From Athripsodes cinereus (taxonomy: Eukaryota; Arthropoda; Insecta; Trichoptera; Leptoceridae), in NCBI GenBank assembly GCA_947579605.1, contig OX388307.1, positions 9,649,237 to 9,713,236 on the forward strand: a stretch of 64,000 nt of DNA. The letters are read 5' to 3'. Positions 45,901 through 55,848 of the stretch are shown here, piece by piece (position 1 is the first letter of the stretch; the number at the start of each line of letters is the position of its first letter). A program made the position numbers and the translations under genes. The notes below the pieces were generated by a model, which made no database searches, was not told the DNA's origin, and worked only from the letters and a program-made list of their open reading frames with translations.

Positions 45901-48900
45901 CTCAAGCGCTTTTGTCAAGTTAGCTTGACATTTTGTGACAAAACATTTGACGAAAGCGCTTGAGTATTAATAAATCAATAGTGAAAAGTAAGCAGTGTTT
46001 TATTGATATCAAATATGTTTAAGTTTATTATTATTACTTCATTAGCTTAGCCTCTCCCATAACCCTCCAAGCTTTTCTTTCCTGACCTCCTTCAACCAGT
46101 CACCTTTAATTATTTTGTTTACTTCTTCTTCTTCTTTATGTGTCTTGACGACCACCTGGCAAAAATCCTTCCTGTTCTGGAATTTTGTTTACACAAAAAA
46201 AAAATTTATACCTTAATGAATATCATTATAATTAGTGTGCTCCTAACAAATTTTTGTTTTTATTATTTAGAAGTATGGACAAATTGTTATTTTTATGATT
46301 AGATGTAATATTTTTATGTGCTATGAACTAGATGATGGTGTTTAATTTATTTATCTTATTTGTATTTCAGTTACCAAAGCAGTATCTTAGTAATAACGTA
46401 TGTGACATACATGTGTTACCACCTGACAAGGAAACCTATATCAGTTGTGAAGAATGTCTTGCATCAGAACTGCAGCGATCTTCCGAGGCCGCCTGATGTT
46501 CTTCCCAATGACACCACGTGGTGTGATTGGGTGCCATTCAGTGAGTAATTGATTAGTAAATGAACTAGTAGTGGCCTGGGAGTAGCTGGTGAAATAGCTA
46601 TAATATATTATGCACATTTAAATCATCTTCTTAATGCCTGAATAAATAAAACATTCAATATGGGTGATATAATCTAATCACTTAATTTTGAGTCATTCAT
46701 AAATCTGAAAAATTAATTAGCTATGAATCATGATGGTCATCATCAATATTGTTATGATGATTTAATAGTTGACAGAACGACATTTTGTATGAATGTAAAA
46801 TATATAATTGTACTTAAAACAGTAATCCAAACATTATCATGTTTTCTTTATCATTTCACTCCAGTTTAAAATACATGCATGATAACCTGGAGCTATATTT
46901 CAAATTATTATAAAGACATTTCTTATCCAGTATTAATTTTACTCACACAGGCCACTCCATGTCTAGGTACAAGGCTAAAAGCAATTTATCTTGACATATT
47001 GTAATTATTTTTCAGATGGTACGGATGATGCAGCGAATGCATTGCTGGGAAGTTTAGATCTATCATTTTTAATTGCATATGCGATTGCAATGTTTTTCTC
47101 AGGTTGGTGTGTTTCCATTTGTCTATAATTCTGCAATACTACTGCTATTTTTTTTATAATAGTAATGATATTGAGGTTAAATGTATTGTACGTACTTACA
47201 ATGTTATTTTATTAGCACTTGTAATCTATGTTTTTACTGTAATATTTTAAGCCTCATTGCAATTTAATATATACCAATAAGTATTGTTATCGGTATTATT
47301 ATATCACGAATTTTCACAGTTGCTATGGGTTAAATTGAATATTAAATAATGCATTCATGTTACATGGTCATTTTCAACATAATAAACTGTTTACTACAAA
47401 TTAATTTTTCTAATATAATATTCATGAAAACTCGCCACATGTTTGTATATTTGTAATGTTCTCTATGTAAGCATTTATTGATATTTTCTTTCCAGGTTTT
47501 GTAGCCGAGAGAGTAAACCTTAGATACTTCTTGACTCTGGGGATGTTATTCTCGGGAATTTTCAGTTATTTGTTTGGGATTGCCAAAACATATCAAATAC
47601 ATTATATGTCTTACTTCATAGTTGTTCAGGTATTCCTAACTGATGTTTATTTTCTATAAATAAATATGACATCTTTAAATTAAATAATAATTGATCACTT
47701 ACTCTGAGTTAATTTCACATTTGCATACAAGAATTATGCTCCATTAATAAATTATTGTATGACTGTCTTTGTTTGAAGATTGCTGCTGGAATATTTCAGA
47801 CAACTGGATGGCCTGGAGTTGTTTCAGTTGTGGGCAAGTGGTTTGGTAAAGGCAAAAGAGGACTTATATTTGGAATATGGAACTCTCATACGTCTATAGG
47901 CAATATATTAGGTATATAACAATTTATTGTTTAGAATTGAGCATTGTGCATTTATACACATACCTACATAATACTGGAAAATTTCAATATATATGTTCCC
48001 AATGCATATGAACATTCTCAGCATCACAATTATTTTACCATCCTCAAAGTAGAACAAACATATTGACAAAGTCCCCAGTAGGAAGGGCTATTCAAATTCA
48101 AGTGAATTGGCTGTGAATATTAATTTTTTTTATGTTACATATCGTTGCCGTGGAGGTGAAGTGATCCAAGCCACACTTTTTTGAAAAATGAGTTAAGTTT
48201 GCAGTTTTGTTCAGAAAACCACGGAGAACATAGTGGTGAAGAGAAATAAGTGATTTGATATTCTTAAAGGGCATTTTTGGAAGATTTTAAAGAGATGTCA
48301 AGTATTTTTACATCATTTCAAGTGTGTGTTAGAGCATTTCACTAACAAATAGTTCAATTAAATTATAGAAGTGAAAAGATCCAAGCCGCATAGCGCCTAA
48401 CTTTCCATACAACTTTTTTACAGGTGGATCTTTTTCAGCTCAGAAGTGAAAAGATCCAAACTGCATAGCGTCTAACTTTCATACAATTTTTTTACAGGTG
48501 GATCTTTCTCAGCTCAGAAGTGAAAAGATGCAAACTGCATAGCGTCTAACTTTCATACAATTTTTTTACAGGTGGATCTTTCTCAGCTCAGAAGTGAAAA
48601 GATCCAAACTGCATAGCGCCTAACTTTCATACAACTTTTCTACAGCTGGATCTTACTCAGCTACAGTGGTGAAAGAACCCAAGTGATAAATTCGTGTTTA
48701 CTTCTAAAATATAAAAATTCTTTAATATTTTGTTATTTATATTAGTGGAATATGTGATCAGGAATATTGTTTCAAAATTTTAGCGAAATCCATGCAAAAA
48801 TAACTTAGTTATTGTCAGATTAGTATTTTCGGATGTGACAGCGTAACTTTAACACCCTTTTTCTCGGAATGTCTGTCTTGTGGGTTAGATCACTTCACAT

Positions 48901-51900
48901 CCACGGAAACGATATGCAGAATTTAAATGGAAAATTAAAAGGGAAAAGTATATTGTAGTTATGTTGTTGTCTGGACATTGTTTAAAGGTATCTTCTAGGA
49001 TTGCATTGGCCTTCAGCTGTAATGATCCTTGTAAGAATCGTTTTACTATCAGTAATAATAATAAGAACATCTGTTGTAAATAAAAATCTTAATGCATTCA
49101 TTACATTCTTTCTGCGGCATAAATTAGGAAATATTCTGAATGATTATCAATTATTATCACAGATTTAAATATTTCAAATGTCTATTTATAGACTGGTCAG
49201 CAAACTATATAGATACGAGATATATTTAAGCAGAAACCAATTTCATTATCTAAATAAAATCACATATTTACAGGTTCTGTGATCGCTGCGAGGTATGTTG
49301 AAACTGATTGGGCTTTATCATTCATTGTCCCTGGTCTCATCATGGGCTTGGGAAGCTTTTTGGTCTTCCTCTTCCTTGTGGATGAACCCCAGGACGTTGG
49401 ATTGCTGCCCCCAGACCACCCCGCTGCGGGAAGTATAAATACCAATCGTGTAAGTACTTAATATAGTAAAATATCCACACATGAAGCATTGCATGTCAGC
49501 AACAACAATGATAAAATATATTGTTTCATATTTCAGAGAGACTCAAACTGTCTCCATATTGTGACAAGTAAAGATTTTTATTTGAATAAATCTGAAGTTG
49601 TATTGAAGGTGATGCCAAATTATATATTTTCTCATAAAGTTTGCTGTGATGGTGTGAGACATCCAAAGCTTGGGTTTGTAAATGAGCCATTATGTGAACC
49701 CCTCACCTGGTTCACATATCAGATCTTGTGCTAATCCGAGGTTTGCTTAAAAAATGAGAAAGTTTCTCTTTTTCTTGTATCATAAATACACCATATATAT
49801 GTAATAAATAATCATGTTATTTGTTCTTATTGTTAGCACTAGGTCTTGGTTGTCAAATTTTTTTGGGCTTAAAATGATTTTATTTAGGGAGAACAAAGTT
49901 TTCATATAGGCTTTCTAAATTACAGTTAGTAAATTATTGTAAGTAATTAACATTTAACAATGATTGTGTGGGTTCTACTTTTTTATTTTATGCTCCATAA
50001 TGTAATATACATGTTTTTTGAGGCAATATTCTTCTGAACAGGAACACAAATCTTTGTGGGTCTCTTATGAATATATATATTTATATTTTTATTTTGGACA
50101 ATAAACGGCATTTGCCTTTTACAATACATGACAAATTTACAACATTATACAGTCTTCAAACATAAAAAAAATGTATACACTTCAATTAAAAATAAAACAA
50201 ATTACACCATAACTACAATTAAATATTACAGGCATCATTCGGTTAATTAAAAATAGCGCTAAGTATAAATACATAAATACGCACTTATAAGTTACATTTG
50301 GAATTTGGTCATCAATAATATGAGTCGATTCGAGGAAGAAAGACGAAGCCGCCAAGTAGGTAAAAAAAGTTTTTTCGTGCAATGTATGCGCGCTATCACG
50401 AGGAATATTTTGATATATATTTCATATTTTTTATATTAATAAATTATATAAAAAAAAAAAAAATTAATCAAATAAATACGTTCTATCTCTTTCTAGCGAA
50501 ACGTCCCTACCCAGTATCTTCTCTCCCCCCTTCCCTAGTTTCTAATACCCTTGTTTACGCTTAGTAGGAGTTTCATTCATTCTCAAACCGTGGTGCCGCG
50601 AGTGTTGATATATTTATTTACTACTCACAATTTTTTCTGTTTTTAAGAAATCATAATGGAAAATATTTCCGGATACCCTAGACGGAGAATATCCAGACCA
50701 GAAAGTTGGGAAATCAACGTTAATAAAAAAAAAAAGAAATGAAGGGAAAGAATACACGTCCAAAAAGACGAATCAAAATATTCCAGCCCTGTACTAATAT
50801 TAATTAGAGCTATGTACTAATATTAATAATAATAAAAGTCTTTATTCCCCAATAAAAACAATATACGAAAATAAACAATTTAAGACTAGACAAATAAATT
50901 TTGTGCCATGGGCAAATTTTTTTCTAGTGTTTTCGAAAATAATTGATAACATTAACATTTAGTTAAGCTTAGGAATAAAACTATCATCTGTACGCGTCTA
51001 CAATACTAAACATTTTGAGAAGCTCCGGCGGGCGTCGTAAACACCGCTATACTCGTATCAGTGATGTTCGCTGCGTATTCATCCAGGTATAAAAACTTAA
51101 AACTGTTGTATTGAAAACAATGGCTGTGGTTCCGTCGTCTTTCTTCCCGGAATGGCCTCATATAATGTACATATATAATTATGCTGCACACCTGCAGAAT
51201 ACAACTGTATACAACTATACAGGCATGCACCCATCTGTAAACATGCAACACTAATAATACTACTCCGTGGATCGCAGTAAACGCACTGTGGGTGCAAGCC
51301 AATGCTTTCAGAGAAAGTAATAAAATCTCAAATTAACTTTAATTATTCTTTTAAAAACAATCAACGCACTAATATGCACGTATGTTATGCAGACAAAAGG
51401 TTTATTGAGAAACCAGTCACCATCATTGGAGGCTGGATTATGTGTAACATAAGAAGACTAAAAATTGCGCGCAAATGTGCAGTAATGATGCTTGAAATAC
51501 ACTTGATATTGTGCAAAGTGAATATAAAAATATGTACCTAATACCTGCACACTATATGTCTATGGCTACTCAAATTTGAAATTAAGTTTTATCTGTTGAT
51601 TTGAATTTAATGATTAACTTGTCTGTTTATTTTAAAGTACCTATTTTTTAAATAGATCCAAACATTTATTTTTTTAAATTGTCAAAGGTTAACGCCATGA
51701 ATATATGTAAATAAATTAAAAAAAAATATGAGCCATCAGCACAGACCTCTCTATAAAATTAGCCTATCCAGCAAAAAAGTGAGAAAATAGTGAAATTATG
51801 CAAAATCCAGTCTCTATATATCATTATGGCATTGTGGAGCTATTGTTACAGCGGTACTTTATTGTGTTAATGCTTTTTATCATTCCATTTGTGCTTATCT

Positions 51901-54900
51901 GATCATCATTTCCTTTCATTTCGGATCACACAGAGAGACTTGTATCGGAGGTCAGAGTCTGGCAGAGGTCACGTCTCAGATGGAAGTGGCCCCTCGGAGT
52001 ATGATGAAGAAACACAGGTGCTTATTAGGGGAGAACAGGTGAGGTAGCACGGCACACTTCATGTTTAATATACACGTACACACCATACTATCTTGCGGAT
52101 CTTGGCATTAACTTATTGATTGATAAATATCAAAGTAAAAATAATTAAGTATTCAAATGAATTTTTGAGTTAAATTCAAAGAATGGTTCTGTTAGATAAA
52201 AATATTATTTGAAAAATAATTTAACTTTTTTTTATTTATGAAGAACAATCATTAATTTACTGTGACAAGTTCTGCTATAATTTATTTAGCAATATTATTA
52301 ACCAAATTTATTTTATTATATTAACATATACTTACATATTATTATTTACTAATCTTCTTTATCATTTCCTCACTAATCATATTGTGTATATAATGTATTG
52401 GTTCTTACAAGTGTTTTATCTCATTGGCGGAGGTTATTACTATCATTGTATTATATGGATTTAGGTCTTATTGAATTGCTATCTCATGCGTAAATACAAT
52501 TTTGTTTTGGGGCTTTTGCTTAAGAAGATATCTATCAATAATTTCACATCACTACAATTTGTCTTTAAGACACCTACTCTCTCTATTATCATTTTTATTG
52601 TATTTTTTTTTCCTATCTACGTTCTGTCATTTTATTTCTGCTTTATATAATATCAAGTCACCAATAATCAGTCTCAATATATTATGTATGTTATTGTGTT
52701 TCGTGTCATTTCACATAAAATTTAAACATCAGTCTAACTTAGAAGTCATCATTTGTATTTAATTAAATGTTTGATTGCTATTTGGTAAATTACCTGAATA
52801 ACGTATAAATCAATAAATATAATATTATATGTATGTAGATGTAGCTGATATGAATTTAATATAATATGTAATATAACCACCAATGTTATAGGACCATAAT
52901 GCATGTCACAGGAGTCATCGCAATCACAACGATGTAAGTATATGCATGATTTCTTATGTAAAATTAGAAAATAAATATACTGTGAACGTCTCTGTACAAA
53001 AAAGGTCCTGATGATTGTGAAATAAGGTCAAATATGCATTTTAATTATCATTCAGAAAGGCCACATTGCCACCATATGACTATTTCATTCTTAATTTTGA
53101 CATATTTTAAATCTAAGGTAAATAGAAAGAAAATAAATTTGAGTGTTAATTTAATGACTTTTAAGGATGGATATCTTAAATAAAAAATGATTTTCAATTA
53201 TTATGCACTTCTGATATTGTTCCACAATATCACAATTGATATTAACCCTTAAAGTACTTCTGAAATATGATACCTACAAATATTGTGTGTGTACGGTGGC
53301 AGTCTTGAAAGTCACACCTCAATTTTGGGCAGATCTTCATTCAATGATGTTATATATTAACAAGATAGTTAAAATAATTGTAAATTACATATTCACATAG
53401 AAAAAACAATGATCCATATCGTCATTGCATATTTAAAATGGCATGTGTGCGAACATTTTTATTTGGGCATACTCTTAAAAAAACTATTCATCAGGGCATA
53501 TAAGTTGCTCGAACTTTTTATTGGCATATGATGTTATTTTTAAAATATTAAATTTTATTATTTGATACTAAAAATCTGCAGTTTATTCTAGACATATTAT
53601 TACTTTTTTCAGTTATCATATTTCAAAACACTCTTGGTATCGGAGAAAGTATGTCATGATTAGCTACTTACTCGTAATTTAATAATCTTCACTAACACTT
53701 AATAATGATCCTAAATAATGTAAAGCGCCCTTCAAGTGATATTATCACAGTACGGCCTATTATTATTATTAACACTTATTATATTATTGATGATCTATTA
53801 TGATCTACCTTTTCATAAAGTGCTGATTTTTATTACTTAATGAACGTTCTCCAACTGTTGATACAGTTTTCTCTACGGTGAAAAATTCACTATAGAGGGA
53901 TTTAACCAAAGATTTATGTGAGATTGTTGAAGTGTTTTTAAATTTAATTAACTCTATCTTTTTCTGTTTCCAGGTCGATTCTGACAGACCAGGTCCTCCC
54001 AACGAAAACACGACACTTTTGTCTCATCATGGACATGGCAACAAAACAGCTGTTGGTTTCATTGGAGCCCTTAAAATTCCCGGAGTTGTGGAGTTCTCCC
54101 TTTCATTGTTTTTTGCAAAACTAGTATCTTACACATTCCTCTACTGGCTACCTTTGTATATTAAGAATTCAAGTAAGTTCATTTATGTTTCACTCTATTG
54201 GTTACAACAAGTTTACATATCAATAAAAATATACTCATACAAATCAATGTTAGGGTGAATTTATCCTTATATTACAATATTTTATATTATTACCTAGAGA
54301 TTGTGATTTGATGGTTTGTTTTGATTTGTGTTCTAGCGTCTTTGGGTCCGACGATGTCAGCAAATCTTTCCACTCTGTTTGATGTTGGTGGTATAGCTGG
54401 AGCTATATTAGCGGGAGTGTTTTCTGATTGGTCAGGAATGTCTGCGTCTACATGTGGAGTTATGTTACTGTTTGCTGCACCTTTAGTGAGTTTTATATGT
54501 ATTATTCAAACAATTAAATTTCACACCACTGGAAAAGTTAATAATTACTATACCATCACAGCACATCCCACAAGGGGGTAGCCAGCAGATTAACAATGTG
54601 TAATAAACATTCAGGTTGTTCTCTCTGTGCCATAATAAAAATTGATATTCAGTATGGATGGTGTGCCTCATTGTTATATTATTATGTTGTTTATATTTTA
54701 ATTTTTTCAAATAACAGTTGCAAATTGTTTGTGCTTATTGATGGGATGTTGTGTATATTTTAGATGATGCTATACGAAGAGTTTGGCACACTGAGCTTTG
54801 GAATGAATGTGTGTCTTCTATTCTTGGTGGGACTTCTGGTTAATGGTCCATATGCTCTCATAACCACGGCTGTCAGTGCAGAGTTAGGTACTTATATATG

Positions 54901-55848
54901 CTATCAGCTATATCTGTTAAATAATATTTTATGTTATCTGTTTGACTATTAACTGAGATAATTTGTTTCACAGGTACCCACAGTTCATTGGAGGGTAATT
55001 CTAAAGCTTTGGCTACTGTCACAGCTATCATAGATGGCACTGGAAGCATAGGTAATGACACTTTGCTTTTACAATACTTTATTACACATATTTTTCATGT
55101 GATTCATTCAAAACTAAATGTTATATTTTGTTTTAGGTGCTGCAATAGGTCCAATGCTGGCTGCCCTTGTTTCTTCCAAAGGCTGGGCCAGTGTTTTCTA
55201 TATGTTGATCGTTTGCGATTTTCTTGCATTGATTCTTCTTTTGCGGTAAGCACTATTCAAATTATATTTACTTTATTTTCATTCTTTCACATATATTCAC
55301 TGAGAATTGAGAATTCTTATATTTATTGTATACATTGGATAGCCAGCAGCCTAACTGCATGTAATAAGCATGCAAATAATCTTCGCGCCAATATAAGTTG
55401 AGAGATTAAGGTGTACTGAATGTTGAATTCTATTTATTACCAAATATATTTACACATATCGGTGATTATTCATGAAGTTGTTGTATGTACTTATCCCTGT
55501 GTCATATTGTATTGGAGAGATGTATTCTGAAACCCATATGCAAACTTACATCAGGAAACGGTGTCTAGAGATGGAGGTATAATGCTGAGCTGCATGAACT
55601 GTATGGTGACATTACTGCTGTATAAAATAAATGCTCAATATTGGCCGACTGCGATAGCTAGGTCATCTGCAGCGGATGGAAGATAGTGAACTTGCAAAAA
55701 GGATAATTAATATAAATCCTGACGGACGAAGACGAGCAGGAAGACCAAAGCATTACAAAATTAAATGTATATGTTTTATTTTGATTGCAGATTAATTGCT
55801 CACGAATGGAAGAGACATTACCAGCATAGAAATCGACCAATTGAGTAA
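36941..55848 (+). CDS. SLC37-type sugar-phosphate/phosphate exchanger (MFS)
   Basis: Twelve-helix major facilitator of the organophosphate:phosphate antiporter family; vertebrate SLC37 members exchange glucose-6-phosphate or glycerol-3-phosphate for phosphate in the ER membrane. Exons: 36941-37038, 46371-46540, 47016-47102, 47496-47629, 47779-47911, 49274-49449, 51934-52038, 53974-54172, 54337-54485, 54764-54887, 54974-55051, 55137-55245, 55791-55848. All phases agree, giving 539 residues. Diagnostic stretches: TYMCYHLTRKPISVVKNVLH (helix 1 signature), LLGSLDLSFLIAYAIAMF, QTTGWPGVVSVVGKWFGKG, LVDEPQDVGLLPPD before the central loop, FSLSLFFAKLVSYTFLYWLP and VSAELGTHSSLEGN near the end. The central loop exon 51934-52038 (105 nt) is a clean multiple of three. 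The first intron is 9.3 kb and full of transposons. Confidence 0.94.
37125..37185 (-). repeat. interspersed repeat tail with (CTATT)n
   Basis: Reverse complement of the tail at 21740-21806: TTCTATTCTATTTTCAAAGG, CCATCCACTCGTTTACGAGT, GATCAGGTAAAAAAAATAG. Confidence 0.65.
37470..37580 (-). repeat. short interspersed repeat, minus copy
   Basis: Contains GTAGGGTAGCCAGCGGATTA, a TGCAGATTATC block and GACATTTAGGATGGGTGGCA, the reverse complement of the family seen at 63780-63995. Confidence 0.7.
37985..38250 (+). mobile_element. tRNA-derived SINE
   Basis: The head has a pol III A box (GTGGCGTCGAGGTAACGC, 37995-38012) and B box (GGTTCGATTTCC, 38040-38051) at tRNA-like spacing. It is followed by a tRNA-unrelated body with GTCCCGGGTCTGGGTGTTAC and a 3' part TAGTTTGGGACTAATTCAAT. 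This body arrangement is familiar from lepidopteran SINEs (from memory). It lies in SLC37 intron 1, sense orientation. Confidence 0.75.
38586..40363 (+). mobile_element. mariner element, DD34D, inactivated and carrying a hAT MITE
   Basis: TA duplications lie at 38584-38585 and 40364-40365. Termini TTAGGTCGGGGAAAAAGTC and, inward from the right, ATAGGTGGGGGGAAAAGTA are inverted. Transposase pieces: 38768 start (MCESNEEIRYIL, stop shortly after), HTH region ATG 38953 onward, a frameshift near 39190, an in-frame TGA at 39443, then VVFHHDNARPHTS and YSPDLAPSDFHLF. The last two catalytic aspartates are 34 residues apart. Without the 487-bp hAT insert and its duplication the element is about 1.28 kb, the normal mariner size. 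Dead copy, SLC37 intron 1. Confidence 0.9.
39786..40272. mobile_element. hAT MITE with GCGGATGCGGATG arrays, nested in mariner
   Basis: The 8-bp target duplication ATATATAC lies at 39778-39785 and 40273-40280. Termini CAGGGATATTGCGAATATCC and, inward from the right, CAGGGATGTTGCGGATGTCG are inverted. Both ends are packed with CCGCATCCGCATCCGC or its complement. No transposase in 487 bp. It interrupts the 3' part of the mariner after codons KVYEQNG. Confidence 0.9.
40671..40840. repeat. 57-bp minisatellite, three copies
   Basis: The unit starts with TTTTTAGGAGTTAAGTATTG and ends with CTGTTGATTGTTCAC. It repeats with a 57-bp period (GTTAAG at 40681, 40738 and 40795) with almost no divergence, so it is probably recent. 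It is intronic in SLC37. Confidence 0.9.
41040..41160. mobile_element. possible pogo/Tigger-like terminus
   Basis: ACAGTGGAACCTCTCATAAC and the following CTCCCTTAACGAGCGATACT, TCGCATAACGAG blocks resemble the termini of pogo-group elements, which often begin CAGTGGAACC. No matching opposite end or transposase was found, so this is only a weak call. Confidence 0.3.
41885..42110 (+). mobile_element. Penelope-like element fragment with GIY-YIG endonuclease start
   Basis: The frame reads YIGGLTSKITNILPN, then NGIYKLKCGDCDASYIGMTR and NFKTRI. This is the junction between the RT C-terminus of Penelope-like elements and their GIY-YIG nuclease domain (GIY and YIG motifs plus the following Arg). The domain is cut after about 30 residues, where an unrelated short interspersed repeat begins at 42111. 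Confidence 0.7.
42111..42205 (+). repeat. short interspersed repeat, plus copy (3' part)
   Basis: Begins ATATTGGCACGAAGAGGACA and ends CCACTTGTGGGATATGCCGT, GATGGTATAA, near-identical to 63885-63970. It joins the Penelope fragment without a gap. Confidence 0.8.
42572..42930 (-). mobile_element. LINE 3' fragment, same family as 676-4790
   Basis: The minus strand carries the ORF2 tail (DQLKRDMNCGSYVELKRL, ENREEWRRKSKLV, NQSNGL stop). Further up it has the MLKIHWSEHVEN region as frame-broken DNA (around 42840-42920). It ends at the same ATTGTAACTCATTATAT terminus as the 63308-63750 copy. Confidence 0.85.
43630..44260 (-). mobile_element. decayed RTE-like LINE C-terminal fragment
   Basis: Minus-strand codons around 44253-43972 read YLGTVVSNNKDVATKINRRL, then KALETFERKVLHKINGVICN, a typical LINE thumb region. 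Downstream, QDCKSWWCALKEAAKIRSGD around 43690-43740 is followed by a GATGAT-type tail (plus-strand TCATCATCATCATCGTCAT), usual for RTE 3' ends. Several frame breaks. Confidence 0.7.
45425..45545 (+). repeat. tRNA-like fragment with two hairpins
   Basis: GTGGTTCGATACCAGG resembles a pol III B box. It is followed by an inverted pair (CTTTCACGACACAAGC ... TTATTGTGAAAGG) and a second (TTTGGGTTTATG ... AAACCCAGATAC). Possibly a truncated SINE, not a functional tRNA gene. Confidence 0.35.
45851..46022. repeat. 172-bp foldback MITE
   Basis: Nearly the entire unit is self-complementary. Its ends are TTAAACATATTTGATATCAA and the complement, continuing through AAAACACTGTTTACTTTTCA and CTCAAGCGCTTT on both sides of a short loop. 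Ends fall at TTAA. Non-coding; SLC37 intron 1, 350 bp before exon 2. Confidence 0.8.
48138..48916. repeat. MITE with internal 74-bp minisatellite
   Basis: Inverted termini are about 38 bp: CATATCGTTGCCGTGGAGGT, GAAGTGATCCAAGCCACAC on the left against CATATCGTTTCCGTGGATGT, GAAGTGATCTAACCCACA on the right. Inside, 48367-48665 is a tandem array of four units of 74-75 bp (starts at 48367, 48442, 48516 and 48590), each with AGAAGTGAAAAGATCCAAAC and, inverted, GGTGGATCTTT. The unit resembles the terminal GTGAAGTGATCCAA word. It lies in the SLC37 intron between exons 5 and 6. Confidence 0.8.
49537..49608 (+). CDS. possible cassette exon of the SLC37 gene
   Basis: A TTCATATTTCAG acceptor is followed by 24 open codons (RDSNCLHIVTSKDFYLNKSE...) and a GT at 49609. 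The length is 72 nt, in phase with the exon ending at 49449. It begins with the same AGAGAC hexamer as the exon at 51934. If not spliced out, the frame runs to a stop at 49734. No homology supports it; only splice-site and phase evidence. Confidence 0.2.
50656..50810 (+). pseudogene. basic transposon-type ORF start, frameshifted
   Basis: From the ATG at 50656 the frame reads MENISGYPRRRISRPESWEI, then NVNKKK. A run of A residues shifts the frame, after which RNEGKEYTSKKTNQNIPALY continues to a stop. The RRPxxWxxN...GKEYxS pattern is reminiscent of N-termini of repeat-encoded proteins in insect genomes (memory only). It lies in an SLC37 intron. Confidence 0.3.
54550..54690 (-). repeat. short interspersed repeat, minus copy
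   Basis: TACCATCACAGCACATCCCA, CAAGGGGGTAGCCAGCAGAT and the AACATTCAGG block are the reverse complement of the family 3' half. It sits between two SLC37 exons, beginning 65 bp after a donor site. Confidence 0.75.
55335..55410 (-). repeat. short interspersed repeat, degraded minus copy
   Basis: GGATAGCCAGCAGCCTAACT, GCATGTAATAAGCATGCAAA, TAATCTTCGCGCCAATATAA match the family on the minus strand. It lies in the last SLC37 intron. Confidence 0.65.

Noticed and set aside
48367..48665. CRISPR-like array (regular 74-bp repeats)
   Set aside because: Eukaryotic context and contiguous tandem units without unique spacers; it is a minisatellite inside a MITE.
51006..51302. 98-codon minus-strand frame with hydrophobic N-terminus
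   Set aside because: Lies inside an SLC37 intron, no family resemblance, no splice evidence.
52912..52933. Possible 22-nt microexon of SLC37 (TGTCACAG before, GTAAGTA after)
   Set aside because: Good splice sites, but 22 nt would shift the frame between two exons that join in phase 0.
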